A stretch of DNA of 64,000 bases from Prorocentrum cordatum (GCA_963575745.1 CAUYUJ010014354.1:62001-126000), one strand, 5' to 3'; shown: positions 1 to 11,335, counted from the first letter of the stretch. The notes: generated by a model not told the origin, from the letters alone. Translations and numbers: made by a program.

Positions 1-938
1 ATGCTCTGGGAAACATGCGCCCAGCACGTTTTGAGGTATCGTTCGGTGGCAACTCGTGGGAGCCTCCCATACCATCTCGTCGGCTCTTGCGAATCGACGC
101 TAAGTCGACGCCGATCGACGCCAAGCCGGCGCTTTCTCATCGACTCCCAGACGCTACCTGGCGCTCACCGACGCTGAAGACGGAATTCGGAGGGCACACG
201 AGGCTCCCCCGATCTGCCACCGAAGTCCCGTGCCCCTGGAAACACGACTGCCTGAGCCGAGATGGCGTGGACCGACGGCTTGGGCCGGGGCGGCCACGCA
301 GGCGAGAGGAGGCGAGGTGGCGGCACTGCCGGCGCACCCACGCGAAAGAGCAAGGACACAGCGCCCAGGCAGGATCAGGATCGCCCAGGCCATGCAGTGG
401 AGGCCAGTCCACAGGAAGCCTTCCACAAGAAACCCGACCCTGACACCCCAGGACGTCCATCGATGCCTGGTGTGGTGACGCCGCGTTTTCCACGGCAAAG
501 CCATCGACGCCCAAGAAGCCCAGGGCACCCTGGAGGCAAGCCGGGCGTCTCTTGGGCATGGGTCCCCGCTGCAAGAGCAGACGCCAACGACGACAGCAGC
601 ACCGAAAACCGACCGAACCGACAGCGGCACAGAGGCCGACGGTCACCGCACAGGCCGAGAGCACCCCGACGGGAAGCAACGACACAGCAAAGGGCCGAGC
701 CGAGCTGACAGAAAAAAAAAGCAGCCGACCGCGGCGCTGACCGTCCCGAGTCGCGGGCACCGGTGCGAGCGCAAAGCCGCAACCAAAAGAGGACGCCCCA
801 CGGCGCGCGCCGCACGCTCGCGCACTACGCAGGCAGGCGTGACGCACGTCGCGTGCACCGACGACCGCCCCAGGAGGTAACGACGCGCCAGGGCCAGGCC
901 CAGTCAAAAGACAGGGCCGTCCAGAGAGCTCGATGCTC
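1..938. other. GC-rich stretch without a supported gene
   Basis: Several overlapping frames are open on both strands, but none shows a recognisable domain or one favoured frame, as expected for stop-poor GC-rich DNA. The only structure I can support is the dispersed repeat R1 at 395-575. Confidence 0.6.
395..575 (+). repeat. Dispersed repeat R1, copy a
   Basis: About 160-180 bp clearly similar, in the same orientation, to 5045-5225. Shared landmarks in order are a CTTCCAC segment, GACGTCCAT, CCCAGGGCACCCTGGA and CTTGGCATGGGT. The copies differ by scattered substitutions rather than large indels. Confidence 0.8.
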
Positions 939-1042
939 AACCCCGGCTCGACGACGACGACGCCAGCGACGACGGCAGCAGCGACAGCGGCGATAGTGGC
1001 GACGACGACGACGACGAGGACGACGACGACGACGACGACGAG

Positions 1043-1100
<58 letters not shown>

Positions 1101-1102
1101 TT

Positions 1103-1139
<37 letters not shown>

Positions 1140-1190
1140 GCGGCGTTGGTGGCAACGGCGACGGCGACGGCGACGATCACAGCGACGGGG
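939..1190. repeat. (ACG)n triplet array, imperfect
   Basis: Long run of GAC/ACG triplets with occasional GGC or GAG interruptions. It gives poly-Thr, poly-Asp, poly-Arg or poly-Val/Ser frames depending on strand and phase; none is a credible protein. Confidence 0.97.
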
Positions 1191-1689
1191 AGGGCAACGA
1201 GTGGGTCGAGGCCTGGCTCGGGAGGCCAAGGCCGCCATCGCGCCCGGGTGGGGCGCGACGGCTGTGGCGGCTGCCCCGCTCCGGTCTGCGTGAGGAGCCC
1301 GCGCGGCGGCGGCCTGCCTCGAGGTCATCCTGCTCCTCACCATCCTCGTCCTCACCCCCCGACCACAGCTCCTGGCCCCCATCATATGTCTGGGTCGCCC
1401 AAGCATACTAATACCTTGTGTGCGTCGCCAACGGTAGGGCGACGCACGCGCAAAGAAATCGCATAGTCGGTGACGCAAGCGTCAATTGTCGGTGGAGGGC
1501 TCCTTCTGACAATACCGCGCGGGAAACTAATTCTTAGAAGATGTTGTACTATATGTTCGGGTCGGAGGCACGCCTCCAAGGGGGATACGTGATACTAGTA
1601 TGCACTTGTGCGTCCCATTACATTCCTGTCTCATCACAATCATCTCCGTCATCGTCCTCACGCGTCTCAACATCGTCCTTACGCGTCAT
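1191..1689. other. No feature seen
   Basis: Unique-looking sequence between triplet arrays. No domain, RNA gene or repeat was recognised. Confidence 0.5.
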
Positions 1690-2000
1690 CTTCACCATCA
1701 TCTCCATCATCATCATCATAATCATCGTCAGCAGCATCATCATCAGCAGCATCAGTATCAGCATCAGCATCAGAATCATCATCAGCATCATCACCATCAT
1801 GTCCGTCATCGTCATCATCACCACCAGCATCAGCATCATCATAATCTCCACCATCATCCCCATCAGTACTAGTATGCCCTTGCGCGTCTCAGCATCTTCC
1901 TTAGTATCATCACCACAAATCACCACCATCGTCGGCATCATCGTCATGATCCTGATCAGCATCATCATCAGAAGCAGCAGCAACAGCATCATCTAATCAT
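1690..2000. repeat. (CAT)n triplet array, imperfect
   Basis: CAT/ATC triplets interrupted by CAG and GTC, with a short unique insert near 1865-1910. Confidence 0.95.
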
Positions 2001-2213
2001 CCTCTTCATCTCCTGCCTCCTCGTTCTCCTTTCGAGATACTCATTCTCAACCCCGTCCCCCTCCCCCTACACCTCCCCCTAACCTCCTCATCGTCATCCT
2101 CAGCCTCTTCGCGCTTTTCCTCTTCATCCGCACCCGTCTCATCCTTCTCATCATGTGAACCGTTCTTAACGTTCGCATTAACCGTCACCTACAATCAACC
2201 GCTACGAACATGA

Positions 2214-2560
2214 ACACCAGCATCAGCATCGTCATCGTCATCATCGTCATCATCATCAGCATCATCAGCATCATCACAAGCACAATCAGAAATCATCATC
2301 ATCGTTTTCATCATCAGCATCATCACCATCATCGTCATCATCGTCATTAGCATCGTCATCGCCATCATCATGATCATCATCATCAGCGTCATCAACAGCA
2401 GCATCATCTACATCAGCATCATCATCATCACCATCATCAGCGTCATCAACAGCAGCATCATCTACATTAGCATCATCATCATCCTCCTCCTCCTCCTCCT
2501 CCTCCTCATCATCATCATCGTCGTCATCGTCGTCATCGGCGTCATCGTCGTCGTCGGCGT
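2214..2560. repeat. (CAT)n array with internal 54-bp-scale duplication
   Basis: CATCAT triplets with CAGCGTCATCAACAGCAGCA repeated at about 2384 and 2438, giving way to TCC and GTC triplets after 2485. The shift from CAT to CCT to GTC triplets suggests stepwise microsatellite conversion. Confidence 0.9.
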
Positions 2561-2739
2561 CGTCGTCAGCATCACCGTCGTCATCGTCACCGTCCTCGCC
2601 ACCCATCCCGTTCGCCGCCGTCGCCGTCGCAGCCGCCGCGGCCCTCAGATCCGTGGCGAGAGCGCGCCCGTGGCGCCCCTCCAAAGGAAGGGAGGTCCCC
2701 CCGTGGCTGCCTCCCCCCCCTGGGGCCTGCCCTGCCCGA

Positions 2740-3415
2740 AGCCCCCCCCCCTCCTCCTCTCCTCCCCTCCCCCTCCTCTCCTCCTCCGCCTCCTCCTCCT
2801 CCTCCTCCTCCTTCTTCCTCATCCTCCTCCTCCTCCTCCTCATCTCCTCCTCCCTCCTCCTCCTCCTCCTCCTCCTCCTCCTCCTCTCCTCCTCCTCCTC
2901 CCTCCTCCTCCTCCTCCTCCTCCTCCTCCTCCTCCTCCTCCTCCCCTCTCCTCCTCCTCCTCCTCCTCTCCTCCTCCTCCTCCTCCTCCTCCTCCTTCCT
3001 CCTCCTCCTCCTCCTCCTCCTCCTCCTCCTCCTCCTCTCCTCCTCCTCCTCCTCCTCCTCCTCCTCCTCCTCCTCCTCCTCCTCCTCCTCCTCCTTCCTC
3101 CTCCTCCTCCTCCTTCCTCCCCCTCCTCCCCCTCCTCCTCCTCCTCTCCTCCTCCTCCTCCCCTCCTCCTCCTCCCTCCTCTTCCTCCTCCTCCTCCTCC
3201 CTCCTCCTCCTCCTCTCCTCCTCCTCCCTCCTCCCCTCCCCCTCCTGCCCCTCCTCCTCCCTCCTCCTCCTCTTCCTCCTCCTCCTCTCCTCCTCCTCCT
3301 CCTCCTCTCCTCCTCCTCTCTCCTCCTCCTCCTCCTCCCCCCCCCCCCTTGGGCCTCCCCCCCCCCCCTTCCCCCCCTTTCTCCCCCTTCTTTCTCCCCC
3401 CCTCCCTGGGCTGCG
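2740..3415. repeat. (CCT)n array ending in C-runs
   Basis: Over 600 bp of CCT triplets with frequent CCCT and CTTC slips, ending in several poly-C tracts around 3340-3400. All frames are open (poly-Ser, Pro, Leu; Glu, Gly, Arg on the other strand). Such purine/pyrimidine tracts may form triplex DNA and are prone to assembly error. Confidence 0.97.
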
Positions 3416-3619
3416 CCTGGGGGCACAGGCGTTGCCACGGGCGTGCCGCAGGAGGCCATCAGACGCGACAGAGGGTCCGGGAATGAAATGGAGCTCCCGA
3501 GCGAAGTGAGCCCCGGCCTCCCTCTCAGAAATCGTGGGGGGGGGTAGGAGTAGGGTTCGCATGTGGCCCCCTAGCAGGAGCCGACAGCAAAGAGCCGGAG
3601 CCGACACCGAGGGCTGGCG

Positions 3620-3788
3620 GCGCGCACAGGGGGGCAGGGGGAGGGGGGGAGGCGTCTTAGAAGGGGCCTGCTTCTTAGAAGGCGCCGGCCTGACATGTAA
3701 TTGTAGAGAAGGCCCGCACCTTCGAAGAAGCAGGGGTGCGTCTGAGAAGCCTTCCCCCCTCCCACTAAATTCCCCCCCTCTGCGCGCG
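3620..3788. mobile_element. Foldback element family F, copy 1
   Basis: The left arm starts GCGCGCACAGGGGGG and runs through GAGGCGTCTTAGAAGG. The right arm mirrors it with AGAAGCCTTCCCCCCTCCC and CCCCCCCTCTGCGCGC. Related elements with the same mirrored ends lie at 11521-11653 and 60286-60440. No coding capacity; MITE-like by structure only. Confidence 0.75.
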
Positions 3789-3987
3789 GCCGAAAAGGAG
3801 CCCCACTGCCACTGCTGGGGCCCGCGGCGCGCGTCCTGGCCCTGAGCACCACCTCGCCGCGCGCCTGCCGCTCACGCCCGCCTGCCGAGACGTCCCCACG
3901 CCCGCTCGCCCCCGCACCTGCTCCACTCGCACCCTCCTCCCCAGCAGCCAGCCTCGCGGACCACCAGCTTGGACGCCCGAAATGAAA

Positions 3988-4224
3988 GGCCTCCCAGATG
4001 GGGTCCAGGCACATGGGGTCGGAGGAACGGGCCGCATCGCCAATGCATCGCCGATGCATCGGCGATGCATCGGCGATGCACTGGCGATGCATCGTCGACG
4101 TGGGCGATGCATCGGCGACGTCGGAGCGAAGCCAAACGGGCCCCACATCGAGCCGCATCGTCGATGCATCGGCGATGCGGCGCGATCCTCCAACCCCATC
4201 TACTCCGACACCATCTAGGAGGCC
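3988..4224. mobile_element. Terminal-inverted-repeat element J1 with GATGCATC core
   Basis: The 54-bp ends 3988-4041 and 4171-4224 are inverted repeats agreeing at 44 of 54 positions when compared by eye; both begin or end GGCCTCC at the outside and GCATCGCC at the inside. The interior repeats the palindrome CCGATGCATCGG and variants, so the whole unit can fold extensively. It abuts element C1. A half copy (J2) lies at about 5780-5935. Confidence 0.8.
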
Positions 4225-4233
4225 TAAAGCTAG

Positions 4234-4387
4234 GTCGGGCATGTCCTTCTACAGGCGCAGGTCAGGCGAAAAATGGAAAATACTCCAAGCATACCCAAAA
4301 CAAATCGAAAATGGATGAAAAAGAAATTCTCCACTGACTATGCTTGACTATTTTTGAATCTCCTTCCTGCAGAGGGACAGGCCCGAC
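4234..4387. mobile_element. Short TIR element family C, copy C1
   Basis: 154 bp bounded by 22-bp imperfect inverted repeats (4234-4255 against 4366-4387, 19 of 22 matching), starting GTCGGGCATGTCC and ending GGACAGGCCCGAC. The AT-richer interior contains GACTATTTTTGAA just inside the right end, shared with C2 and in altered form with C3. No ORF. Confidence 0.82.
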
Positions 4388-4686
4388 TGAAAAGCCTAGA
4401 GACGTGGGCAAAGAAAGCTTGGCCCCACGCCCGGCAGCACCTGCTGCCCAGAACCGACAGGTGGCCGCCGTCGGGCGCGCGGCCCCCCGGCCTCCGGTGG
4501 ACCACGCCCGCGGCGACGCCGACCTGCCCCCCCCCCGCGGGACCTCGCCCGGGACTTGGACGCCCGTCATGGGCTCCTCACCGCGCCTCGTGGGGGGGAG
4601 AGGGCGAGCGAGAGACAGGAGAGGATAGCTGGGCGATCCGAGGAGAGGGCGATCACGAGTAACGAACGTATCCTTGGACGCCCGAA

Positions 4687-4871
4687 ATGGGCACGGAAAG
4701 CATGGGCACAGTGCCCAACAACAAGTGTTGTCCCAAACCAGCAGCGGCCGCCGCTGGGCAGGCGGCCTTCTGCCTCCAATGGACACAGGCCGCGGCGGCG
4801 CGGGCAGCGAGTCCTGTTCAAAAGGAACAGGAACTGCTGTTGGGCATTGCACCCGTTCTTTCCGTGCCCAT
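4687..4871. repeat. Inverted-repeat element D
   Basis: ATGGGCACGGAAAG at 4687 recurs inverted as CTTTCCGTGCCCAT ending 4871, and the similarity continues inward for about 35 bp. Between them is a small hairpin, CCTGTTC/GAACAGG, near 4813-4831. About 185 bp; probably a small non-autonomous element. Confidence 0.65.
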
Positions 4872-5044
4872 CTCGTTCGTGCAGACGGGATGCGCTCTGA
4901 CCAGAGTCTCGAGGCGAACCCGGCGGCGGCGACGAGGGGCCCCTGAGCGCGAAAAAATGGGGAGAACGGTCGAAGGCAGCGGCGTGGGCATCTGTTCCTC
5001 CCCCAGTGCTCAGAGTGAACACGACATGCTGTCGGTCTTCGTAC

Positions 5045-5225
5045 AATAGGAGCTCGACCACAAGAAACCTTCCACCAAAAACCCAACCCTGAGACCCCAA
5101 GACGTCCATTGATGTCTGGTGGGGGAACGCCACGCTTTCCGTGGCAAAACCATCCAAAAACCCACGACACCCAGGGCACCCTGGATGCAAGCAGGGTGTT
5201 TCTTGGCATGGGTTCCCACTGTACC
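5045..5225 (+). repeat. Dispersed repeat R1, copy b
   Basis: Second copy of the repeat at 395-575, same orientation, with many substitutions but few indels. Confidence 0.8.
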
Positions 5226-5593
5226 CACCTTGACCGTACCGAGCCAGGCCCTCCGCGTCCGGCATGGGCACCGGCCCCGGCGCGCGTCGGGCGCGGCCAG
5301 CCCCGTGGCGAGCCACGGTGCGGTCGCTCTCTTTTGCGAGTCCGCGCACGGCTGCCGCGGCGGGATCAGATTCGCATGTACCGCACGCCGTGCGGGGCGG
5401 GACCCCGGACGCGGCGGGGTGGGGTGGTCGCTGGGGCGCGCGCTGGCGGAGAGCGGCAGGTCTGAGCAGGGACCGACCGTCCCGGCACTCCTGTGGGCCT
5501 ACCACGACGTCCTCAGAACCCAGAGATGCGCTACGAACAGAGACAATGTTCTTAGCACACAGAGCCGAGGTGATGCAAAGTAACACAACATCA

Positions 5594-5622
5594 GCGCGAA
5601 ATGCTCTCAGAACATTTCGCGC
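5594..5622. repeat. Perfect 10-bp hairpin
   Basis: GCGCGAAATG, a 9-nt loop, then CATTTCGCGC. No downstream T-run, so not a bacterial-type terminator. Role unknown. Confidence 0.8.
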
Positions 5623-5671
5623 AGACCACAAAAGGTTCTTAGAACAGACTTTGGTGGGCCCATAGGCTTGG

Positions 5672-5768
5672 ATCGGGCATGTCCTCCTACAGGCAGAGCT
5701 TCAGTCTAAAGATCGGCCCCATACAGTTTTGACTATTTTTGAACTTTCCTCCTGTAGACACGCCTGAC
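5672..5768. mobile_element. Short TIR element family C, copy C2
   Basis: 97 bp. Left end ATCGGGCATGTCCTCCTACA and right end CCTGTAGACACGCCTGAC match as inverted repeats with one 4-nt gap. The interior carries the same GACTATTTTTGAA block as C1. Confidence 0.75.
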
Positions 5769-5779
5769 TGAACCATCGG

Positions 5780-5935
5780 CAAGCCATGCATGGGCGACGC
5801 CGGCGACAGATCGGCGACGCCGTCGTGGGCAAAATCGGGCTCCGCACCGCGCCGCTTCGGATCCTCGGACCCCGTCTGCTCGGATCCCACCTGGGAGGCA
5901 TAGACGCTTGGGCGATCCAGGACGCTTCGCCTCAT
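5780..5935. repeat. Half copy of element J (J2)
   Basis: Contains GGATCCTCGGACCCCGTCTG and CTGGGAGGCATAGACG, matching the J1 ends (GATCCTCCAACCCC, ATCTAGGAGGCC and the complement of 3988-4030). It lies between C2 and the left end of the large foldback element, repeating the J-next-to-C arrangement seen at 3988-4387. Confidence 0.6.
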
Positions 5936-6747
5936 GCCGGGCGTGTCCCCCTACGGGGGGATTTTCGACGGGAAAAAATCATGCAGCTCCACTTGGGGGT
6001 GGCGGAAGCGGGGGGGCAACCAAACCGCCGCTGAGACAGCAAAAGGCCGCTCAAAACACAACCAAACGCGCTTAATTGCACAACGATGCGCAATAGCAAT
6101 GGAATCTCCCATCGGGAAGGGCGCCACGCAAAATCAAGCTGGCACAGCGGAGCCGTAGAGTGGGTAGTTCGGAACAACGTCCTGGCGCAACCGCGCACCA
6201 TTGTAACACGTTGCGGCACAGACGCTTCGCGACATCGAACCATTGAAACGCTGCCAGCGGCCAAATCGGAACTTTTTGGGGAATTGCCCCAAAGACCGAC
6301 TCGCGTGCAAGACCAGAGCGCTGCGAAGCAAGAGGAACCGCGCTGCTGACGCTGGTGAGGCGAAGACGGGCGCGGCATTGATGCCATGGGCCACTCGGGC
6401 GGTGCCCTGGTGAACACTCTGCCAGATCGAGCGTTCAAGAAGAGTTCTGAAGTGGTGTCTTACTGCGCGCGTGCGAAAACGGAGCGGTTTCTCTGGGTGG
6501 ATCACGCGCGAAGAACGCTCGCGGCCGCAGTGGGCATAGGGCCTCGCTATGCGAATGTGCGCGTTCGTTTCTCCAAACCATCCTGTGGTGTTAGGCCCTC
6601 GTTCTGAGGAGACAGTGCCCGGCGCTCCTTCCTCCTTTCCTCCCTTCCTCCTTGTCCCCATCCTCCCTTCCCCCTCCTCCACCATGCGCCTCCCGCGCCC
6701 AGGAGAACGCTTCGGGGCCCCTATGGGGGCTCAACGAAAGCCCCATC

Positions 6748-7330
6748 GGCTGCACTCGCATGCGGTTCCCCCATCCAGGACTGCGTTTCGCGTCTCCAAA
6801 GAGGTTCCCATCGAAAGCCCCAATGGCTGCGCGCGCATGGATTTCCCCACTCAGGACAGCGTTACGTGGCCCCGTAGGGAGCCCCACCGAAGGCTCCAGT
6901 GGCTGCACTCGCATGCGGTTCCTCCGCCCAGGACAGCGCTACGTGGCCCCGTCGAGAGCTCCACCGAAGACCCTGGTGGCTGCACTCGCGTGCGGTTCCC
7001 CCGCGCGTTCCGTGGCCCCGTCGGGAGCTCCGACGGAAAGCCGCAGTGGCTGCACTCGCGTGCTGTTCCCCCGCTCAGACAAGCGTTCCGTGGCTCTGTA
7101 GGGGTCTCCACCGAAGGCCCCAGTGGCTGCACTCGCATGGGGTCCCCCCACCCAGGGCAGCGCTACGCGGCCCCATAGGGAGCTCCACCGAAGGCCCCGG
7201 TGGCTGCACTCGCATGCGGCTCCCCTTCTCAGGACAGCGTTTCGTGGCCTCATCGAGAGCTCCACCGAAGGCCCCAGTGGCTGCACTCGCATGCAGGTCC
7301 TCACCGGGGACAGCGTTTCGTGGCCCCATA
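6748..7330 (+). repeat. ~77-bp tandem array, left arm (8 units)
   Basis: Units begin GGCTGCACTCGCATGCGG at 6748, 6825, 6901, 6978, 7048, 7123, 7199 and 7275 and contain GTTTCGTGGCCCC and CTCCACCGAAGGCCCCAGT. Spacing is 70-77 bp with moderate divergence. Open frames across it are not conserved as protein. Confidence 0.92.
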
Positions 7331-7569
7331 TGGGGTTTCTTACTCATCATACTGCCCCTCCTCCTCCTGCTCCTCCTCCCCCCCTGCTCCTCCTCCATCC
7401 TTGTTTGTGCCATCCTCCCTCTCGCGACCTCTCCTCCCAATGGCCGTGACGGGACTGCAGGCGGCAGGCATCATGTTTTTTTCGAAACGGAAACTTGAAA
7501 AGTTAGCCTGGCGATGGACCCAACCATATGCAGGTGTGGGTTACGCAATGTTGAATATCGTCTTCGATG

Positions 7570-7960
7570 GAGCTCCCGATGGGTCCACGAAACGCTGTCC
7601 TGGGTGGGGGAACCGTACGCGAGTGCAGCCATTGGGGCCTTCGGTGGACCTCCCGATTGAGCCGAGAAACGCGGTTCTGGGCAGGGAAACCGCATGCGAG
7701 TGCAGCCACCAGGGACTTCGGTCGAGCTCCCGGCCACGAAACGCTGTCATGGGCGGAGGAACCGCATGCGAGTGCAGCCACTGGAGCCTCCGGTGGAGCT
7801 CTCTACGGGGCCGCGAAACGCTGTCTGGGTTGCGGGGACCGCATGCGAGTGCAGCCACTGGGGCCTTCAGTGGGAAATCCGATAGGGACACAAAGCGCTG
7901 TCCTGGGTGGGGGAACTGCATGCGCGCGCAGCCGCTGGGGCCTTCGGCGGAGTAACACGA
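7570..7960 (-). repeat. ~77-bp tandem array, first inverted block (5 units)
   Basis: Same unit as 6748-7330 in the opposite orientation (GCGAGTGCAGCC, GGCCTTCGGTGGA). It is preceded by CTTCGATGGAGCTCC near 7562, a boundary shared with the second inverted block at 8790. Confidence 0.9.
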
Positions 7961-8780
7961 GCGGTCCGCAGGGGGGAGCAGGAGGAGGAGGATCAGGATG
8001 AGGAGAAGCTAGCTGGGGTGGAAAGTGAGGAGTGAGGAGGAGCATGAGGAGCACGATGAGATCCATGGGAACCCTATTGACGATACATTGGAATAACAGG
8101 CAGGAACATCTTAACTGGCTTGGGACTGCGCGGCATTCCCAAAAAGGTATTTTGAGAGAGGAGCGGGGCCCCAGCGTATACTATGGAACTCTCGTTTTGA
8201 GGCGAATTGAGAAACATTGAGACGGATTGAGAGAAATTGAAATCTTTTGGGAGAAATTGAGATATAATTCGCCGTTCAAACCGTGGATTAAGAGAAATTG
8301 AGACGAGAAAGGCGGTCCAGTTGAGGACAATTGAGACCGTTTGCGGTGTCCAATGGAAGTTTTCGAAAGGGTTTGATGGCAATGCGATTTGGGAGCATGA
8401 GGGAAGCAGCAGAAGGATGTGCGGCAGGATAAGCAAACAGCGATGACCCGATGGCATGGACCTTGGCAACTGGAGCCAAAACATATTTCCCAAACGAGGG
8501 TAAACGGTGGAGGATGCGCATGCCACAGGGCCTTGTGCTCGTTAGGGGCGCGCTAGAATGCCAAGGGCTGTCTGGCAGGGTTTCTGCAAGTCTTCTCAGG
8601 GGCTGCCACCGCCCCTCTCGCCGCAGAGCGCCGCATGCATCGGGCCCCGCTTCCCCAATGAAGAACAACAAATGCTCACTCCCGCAACAAGGATCCTCCG
8701 TGGAAGTACATCAGGTCCACGCTCTCGCGGCAACGATTCCTCGCAAATGTGCCTGGAGATGGGTTCCGCAATTGTGAATA
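7961..8780. other. Spacer inside the foldback element
   Basis: Mostly unique sequence with no recognised gene. 8204-8335 holds about ten diverged copies of ATTGAGA, an AT-rich motif unlike the surroundings. The segment just before 8790 (GTGAATAT, then CTTCGATGGAGCTCC) repeats the one before 7570, so the inverted array and its left boundary were duplicated together. Confidence 0.65.
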
Positions 8781-8789
8781 TTTCATCTT

Positions 8790-9835
8790 CGATGGAGCTC
8801 CACACGGGTCCACGAAGCGCTGTCTTGGGTGGGGGAACCGCATGCGAGTGCAACCACCGGGGCCTTCGGTGGAGCTCCCGATCGAGCCGAGAAACGCGGC
8901 CCTGGGTGGGGGAACCGTACGCGAGTGCAGCCATTGGGGCCTTCGGTGGACCTCCCTATTGGGCTACGAAGCGCTGTTCTGGGTGGGGGGGACCGCATCC
9001 GAGTGCAGCCACCAGGGCCTGCGGTGGAATCCCCGCTTGAGCCGAAAAACTTGGTCCTGGGCGACCGCATGCGAGTGCAGCCACTTGGCCTTCGATGGAG
9101 TTTCCGATTGAGCCGAAAAACGCGATCCTGGGCGGAGGGAACCGCATGCGAGTGCAGCCACTGGGGCCTCGTCGGAGCTCCTGACGGGGCCACGAAACGC
9201 TGTCCTGGGCGGAGGGAGCCGCATGCATGTCCGGCCACATGGGCCTTCGGCGGAACTTCCGATGAGGCCACGAAGCGCTGGCGTGAGTGCTGGAACCGCA
9301 TGCGAGTGCAGCCCTAGGGGCCTTCTGCGGGGCTCCCCATGGGGCCACGAAGCGCTGTCCTGGGTCGGAGGTTCGCATGCTAGTGCAGCCACCGGAGCCT
9401 TCGGTGAAGCCCACTTATGGGGCCACGTAGCGCTGTCCTGGGTGGTGGAACCGCATGCGAATGCAGCCACCAGGGCCTTTGGTGGGGCTCCCCATGGGGC
9501 ACGAAGTGCGGTCGTGGGTGGGGACGCGCCTGCGAATGCAGCCACCAGGGCCTTCGAAGGACCTCCCGAAGGGGCCACGACATGCGATCCTGGGCGGAGG
9601 GGATCGCATGCGAGTGCGGCCGCTCGGGCTCTAGGTGGAGCTCCTTCTCGGGCTACGAAGCGCCGGCCTGAATGGGGGAACCCCATGCTGCTGCAGCCGC
9701 TGGGGCTCTCGGTAGCAACCCCTATGGCGCCACGAAACGCAGTCCTGGGTGGGGGAGCCGCATCCGAGTGCAGCCACTGGGGCCTTCGGCGGAGACCCCT
9801 ACAGAGCCCCGAAACGTTGCCCTGTGTGCGCCAGG
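8790..9835 (-). repeat. ~77-bp tandem array, second inverted block (about 13 units)
   Basis: Same inverted unit as 7570-7960, extending to the inverted counterpart of the 6575-6720 segment. The minus strand is stop-free for 463 codons here, a by-product of repeats rich in GC; the unit length is not a steady multiple of three and units change frame. Confidence 0.9.
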
Positions 9836-10452
9836 CGCATGGTGGAAAAGGGAGGAGGGAGAAGGGGGCGAGGAGGTGAGGAGGAAGGAACGCGGGGCAC
9901 TCTCTTCGAAACGAGGACCTAACACCACAAGATGGTTGAGAGAGGCGACGCTGGCGAAGAACATATTGGGGGACGGCCTCCAGAACCGCTTCCAAAGTCG
10001 GGCATTCCGAAAACATCTGCCCTTGACCCAGAGCAAAGAAGACATTGATCCGGCTGGTCTCGTTCCAAAGCGCACAATCGCAATGACGTGTCCAGACGTA
10101 GAAAAAGAAACGTCGATAAACATGCACCCAGGCCCCAACCGCTTCAGTCACACGCAAAGCCAACCCAGAGCGACATCGAGGCGTTTTCAAACTGTCGCAT
10201 GGGCGAAAATCATGAGAAAATTCCACATGCGCAGGCCGCCTTCCGAGAAACAAAAAGACGACCTCGCACCAGCAAGCGCGCTCAATTTTCGCCCCCCCCG
10301 TTGACGCCACGCCCCGAGTGGAGCTGAAGGAAAAAAATACACCAAACAGGTCCAAAAATGCTCAAAAAGTAGTCCCTGGACTACTTTTGGATTATTTTGG
10401 GGGCATTTGTTATTTTTCGTCGAGAATCCCCCTGTGGGGGGACAGGCCCGAC

Positions 10453-10959
10453 TTAAGCTTCGCCCCTGCTCGACGGGTGCTTGACGGGGAGAGGCCCCAG
10501 CCCTCCGAGGGGGCCGCGCCGGCCGCGGCGGCCGCGGCGCCGTGGCCGGGCGCGCCCTGGGCCACCCCCCGGGGGAGCACACCGCGGGCGGCACGACGTG
10601 CGTGCGTGCACCCGTGGCCGGTCGGGCCCACAGCCGAGCACGCCTCGCGGCGGCGAGGGCTGGATGGAGCCGGGGCCTGGGCGAGCAGGAGGGCTCCAGG
10701 GGCTCCTCGTGGGAGCGCAGCGCTCTCCAGGACTCCGGGAGGACGCCAGGAGGACGCCAGGAGGACTGCGGGATGCAACTCTTGCCCTCGCGCACACACG
10801 CGGCACAACCCCGCTGCCAACGGCGGCTCCCCGACGCCGACCCCGCGGGGTCCCTGGGCGGCCCGACGCCTCGCCGGGGCTCTCCCGAGGCTCCACAGCC
10901 AGCGGCTTCCAGGGCGGCCCGGGAGAGCCACCGAGGCCTGGGGCGTGGCCAGGCGCGGC
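10453..10959. other. Very GC-rich stretch, no supported gene
   Basis: All six frames are nearly open. No domain or favoured frame was seen. Confidence 0.5.
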
Positions 10960-11335
10960 CCCCAGGAGCTTTGAAGGGGCCCTGGAGCTTCCCAGCAGCC
11001 CCCAGAGAGACCCCAAGGTGGCAAAGAGCCCCCGAGAGGCTGACAAGACAAGAAAGAGAACACCGAGAGGCCATCCAGGAAGACCGAGAGGAAACAGCAA
11101 TACCCGTAAGAGATCCACAGGCGTTGAATACTGTACTTGTCCCGAGCCTTTCGGCTCAAGATGGTTCCAAGAGGGCCTCGCAGAACCCCCCAAGGATAAG
11201 CCAAAAGATCACAATGGAAGGTCCCGAGAGGCCCCTGAGACGACCTCGGACCGCCCCAAGAAGGCGCAAGACTGCCCAAGGGGCCCCCAAGACCACCCTT
11301 GAGGAACCCTCGATGGCCCAAGAGGGCCTCGACTT
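10960..11335 (+). repeat. CCAAGA-type degenerate repeat block K1
   Basis: Loose repetition of CCCAAGAGG / CCCCGAGAGG motifs about every 10-15 bp, with an AT-richer insert around 11100-11165. Same filler as blocks at 16262, 17830, 23150, 28301, 39263, 51955, 52516, 54140 and 62440. Confidence 0.8.

Larger units (their letters stand above)
5936..10452. mobile_element. Large foldback-like element with 35-bp terminal inverted repeats
   Basis: The ends 5936-5970 and 10418-10452 are inverted repeats matching at 30 of 35 positions, of the family C left-end type (GTCGGGC.TGTCCCCC.AC). Inside, a segment around 6575-6720 (CATCCTGTGGTGTTAGG, then CCTCGTT) is repeated inverted around 9790-9960, and ~77-bp tandem repeats read one way on the left and the opposite way on the right. 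This nested inverted layout resembles foldback transposons. No transposase was recognised. Alternative: two independent family C ends flanking unrelated arrays; the inner inverted segment argues against that. Confidence 0.6.

Noticed and set aside
2587-3607. Long poly-Glu/Arg/Ser/Pro frames
   Set aside because: Pure product of the (CCT)n array; open in all phases.
8964-10355. 463-codon stop-free frame on the minus strand
   Set aside because: It runs through the 77-bp array and the arm of the foldback element; units switch frame and no domain appears.
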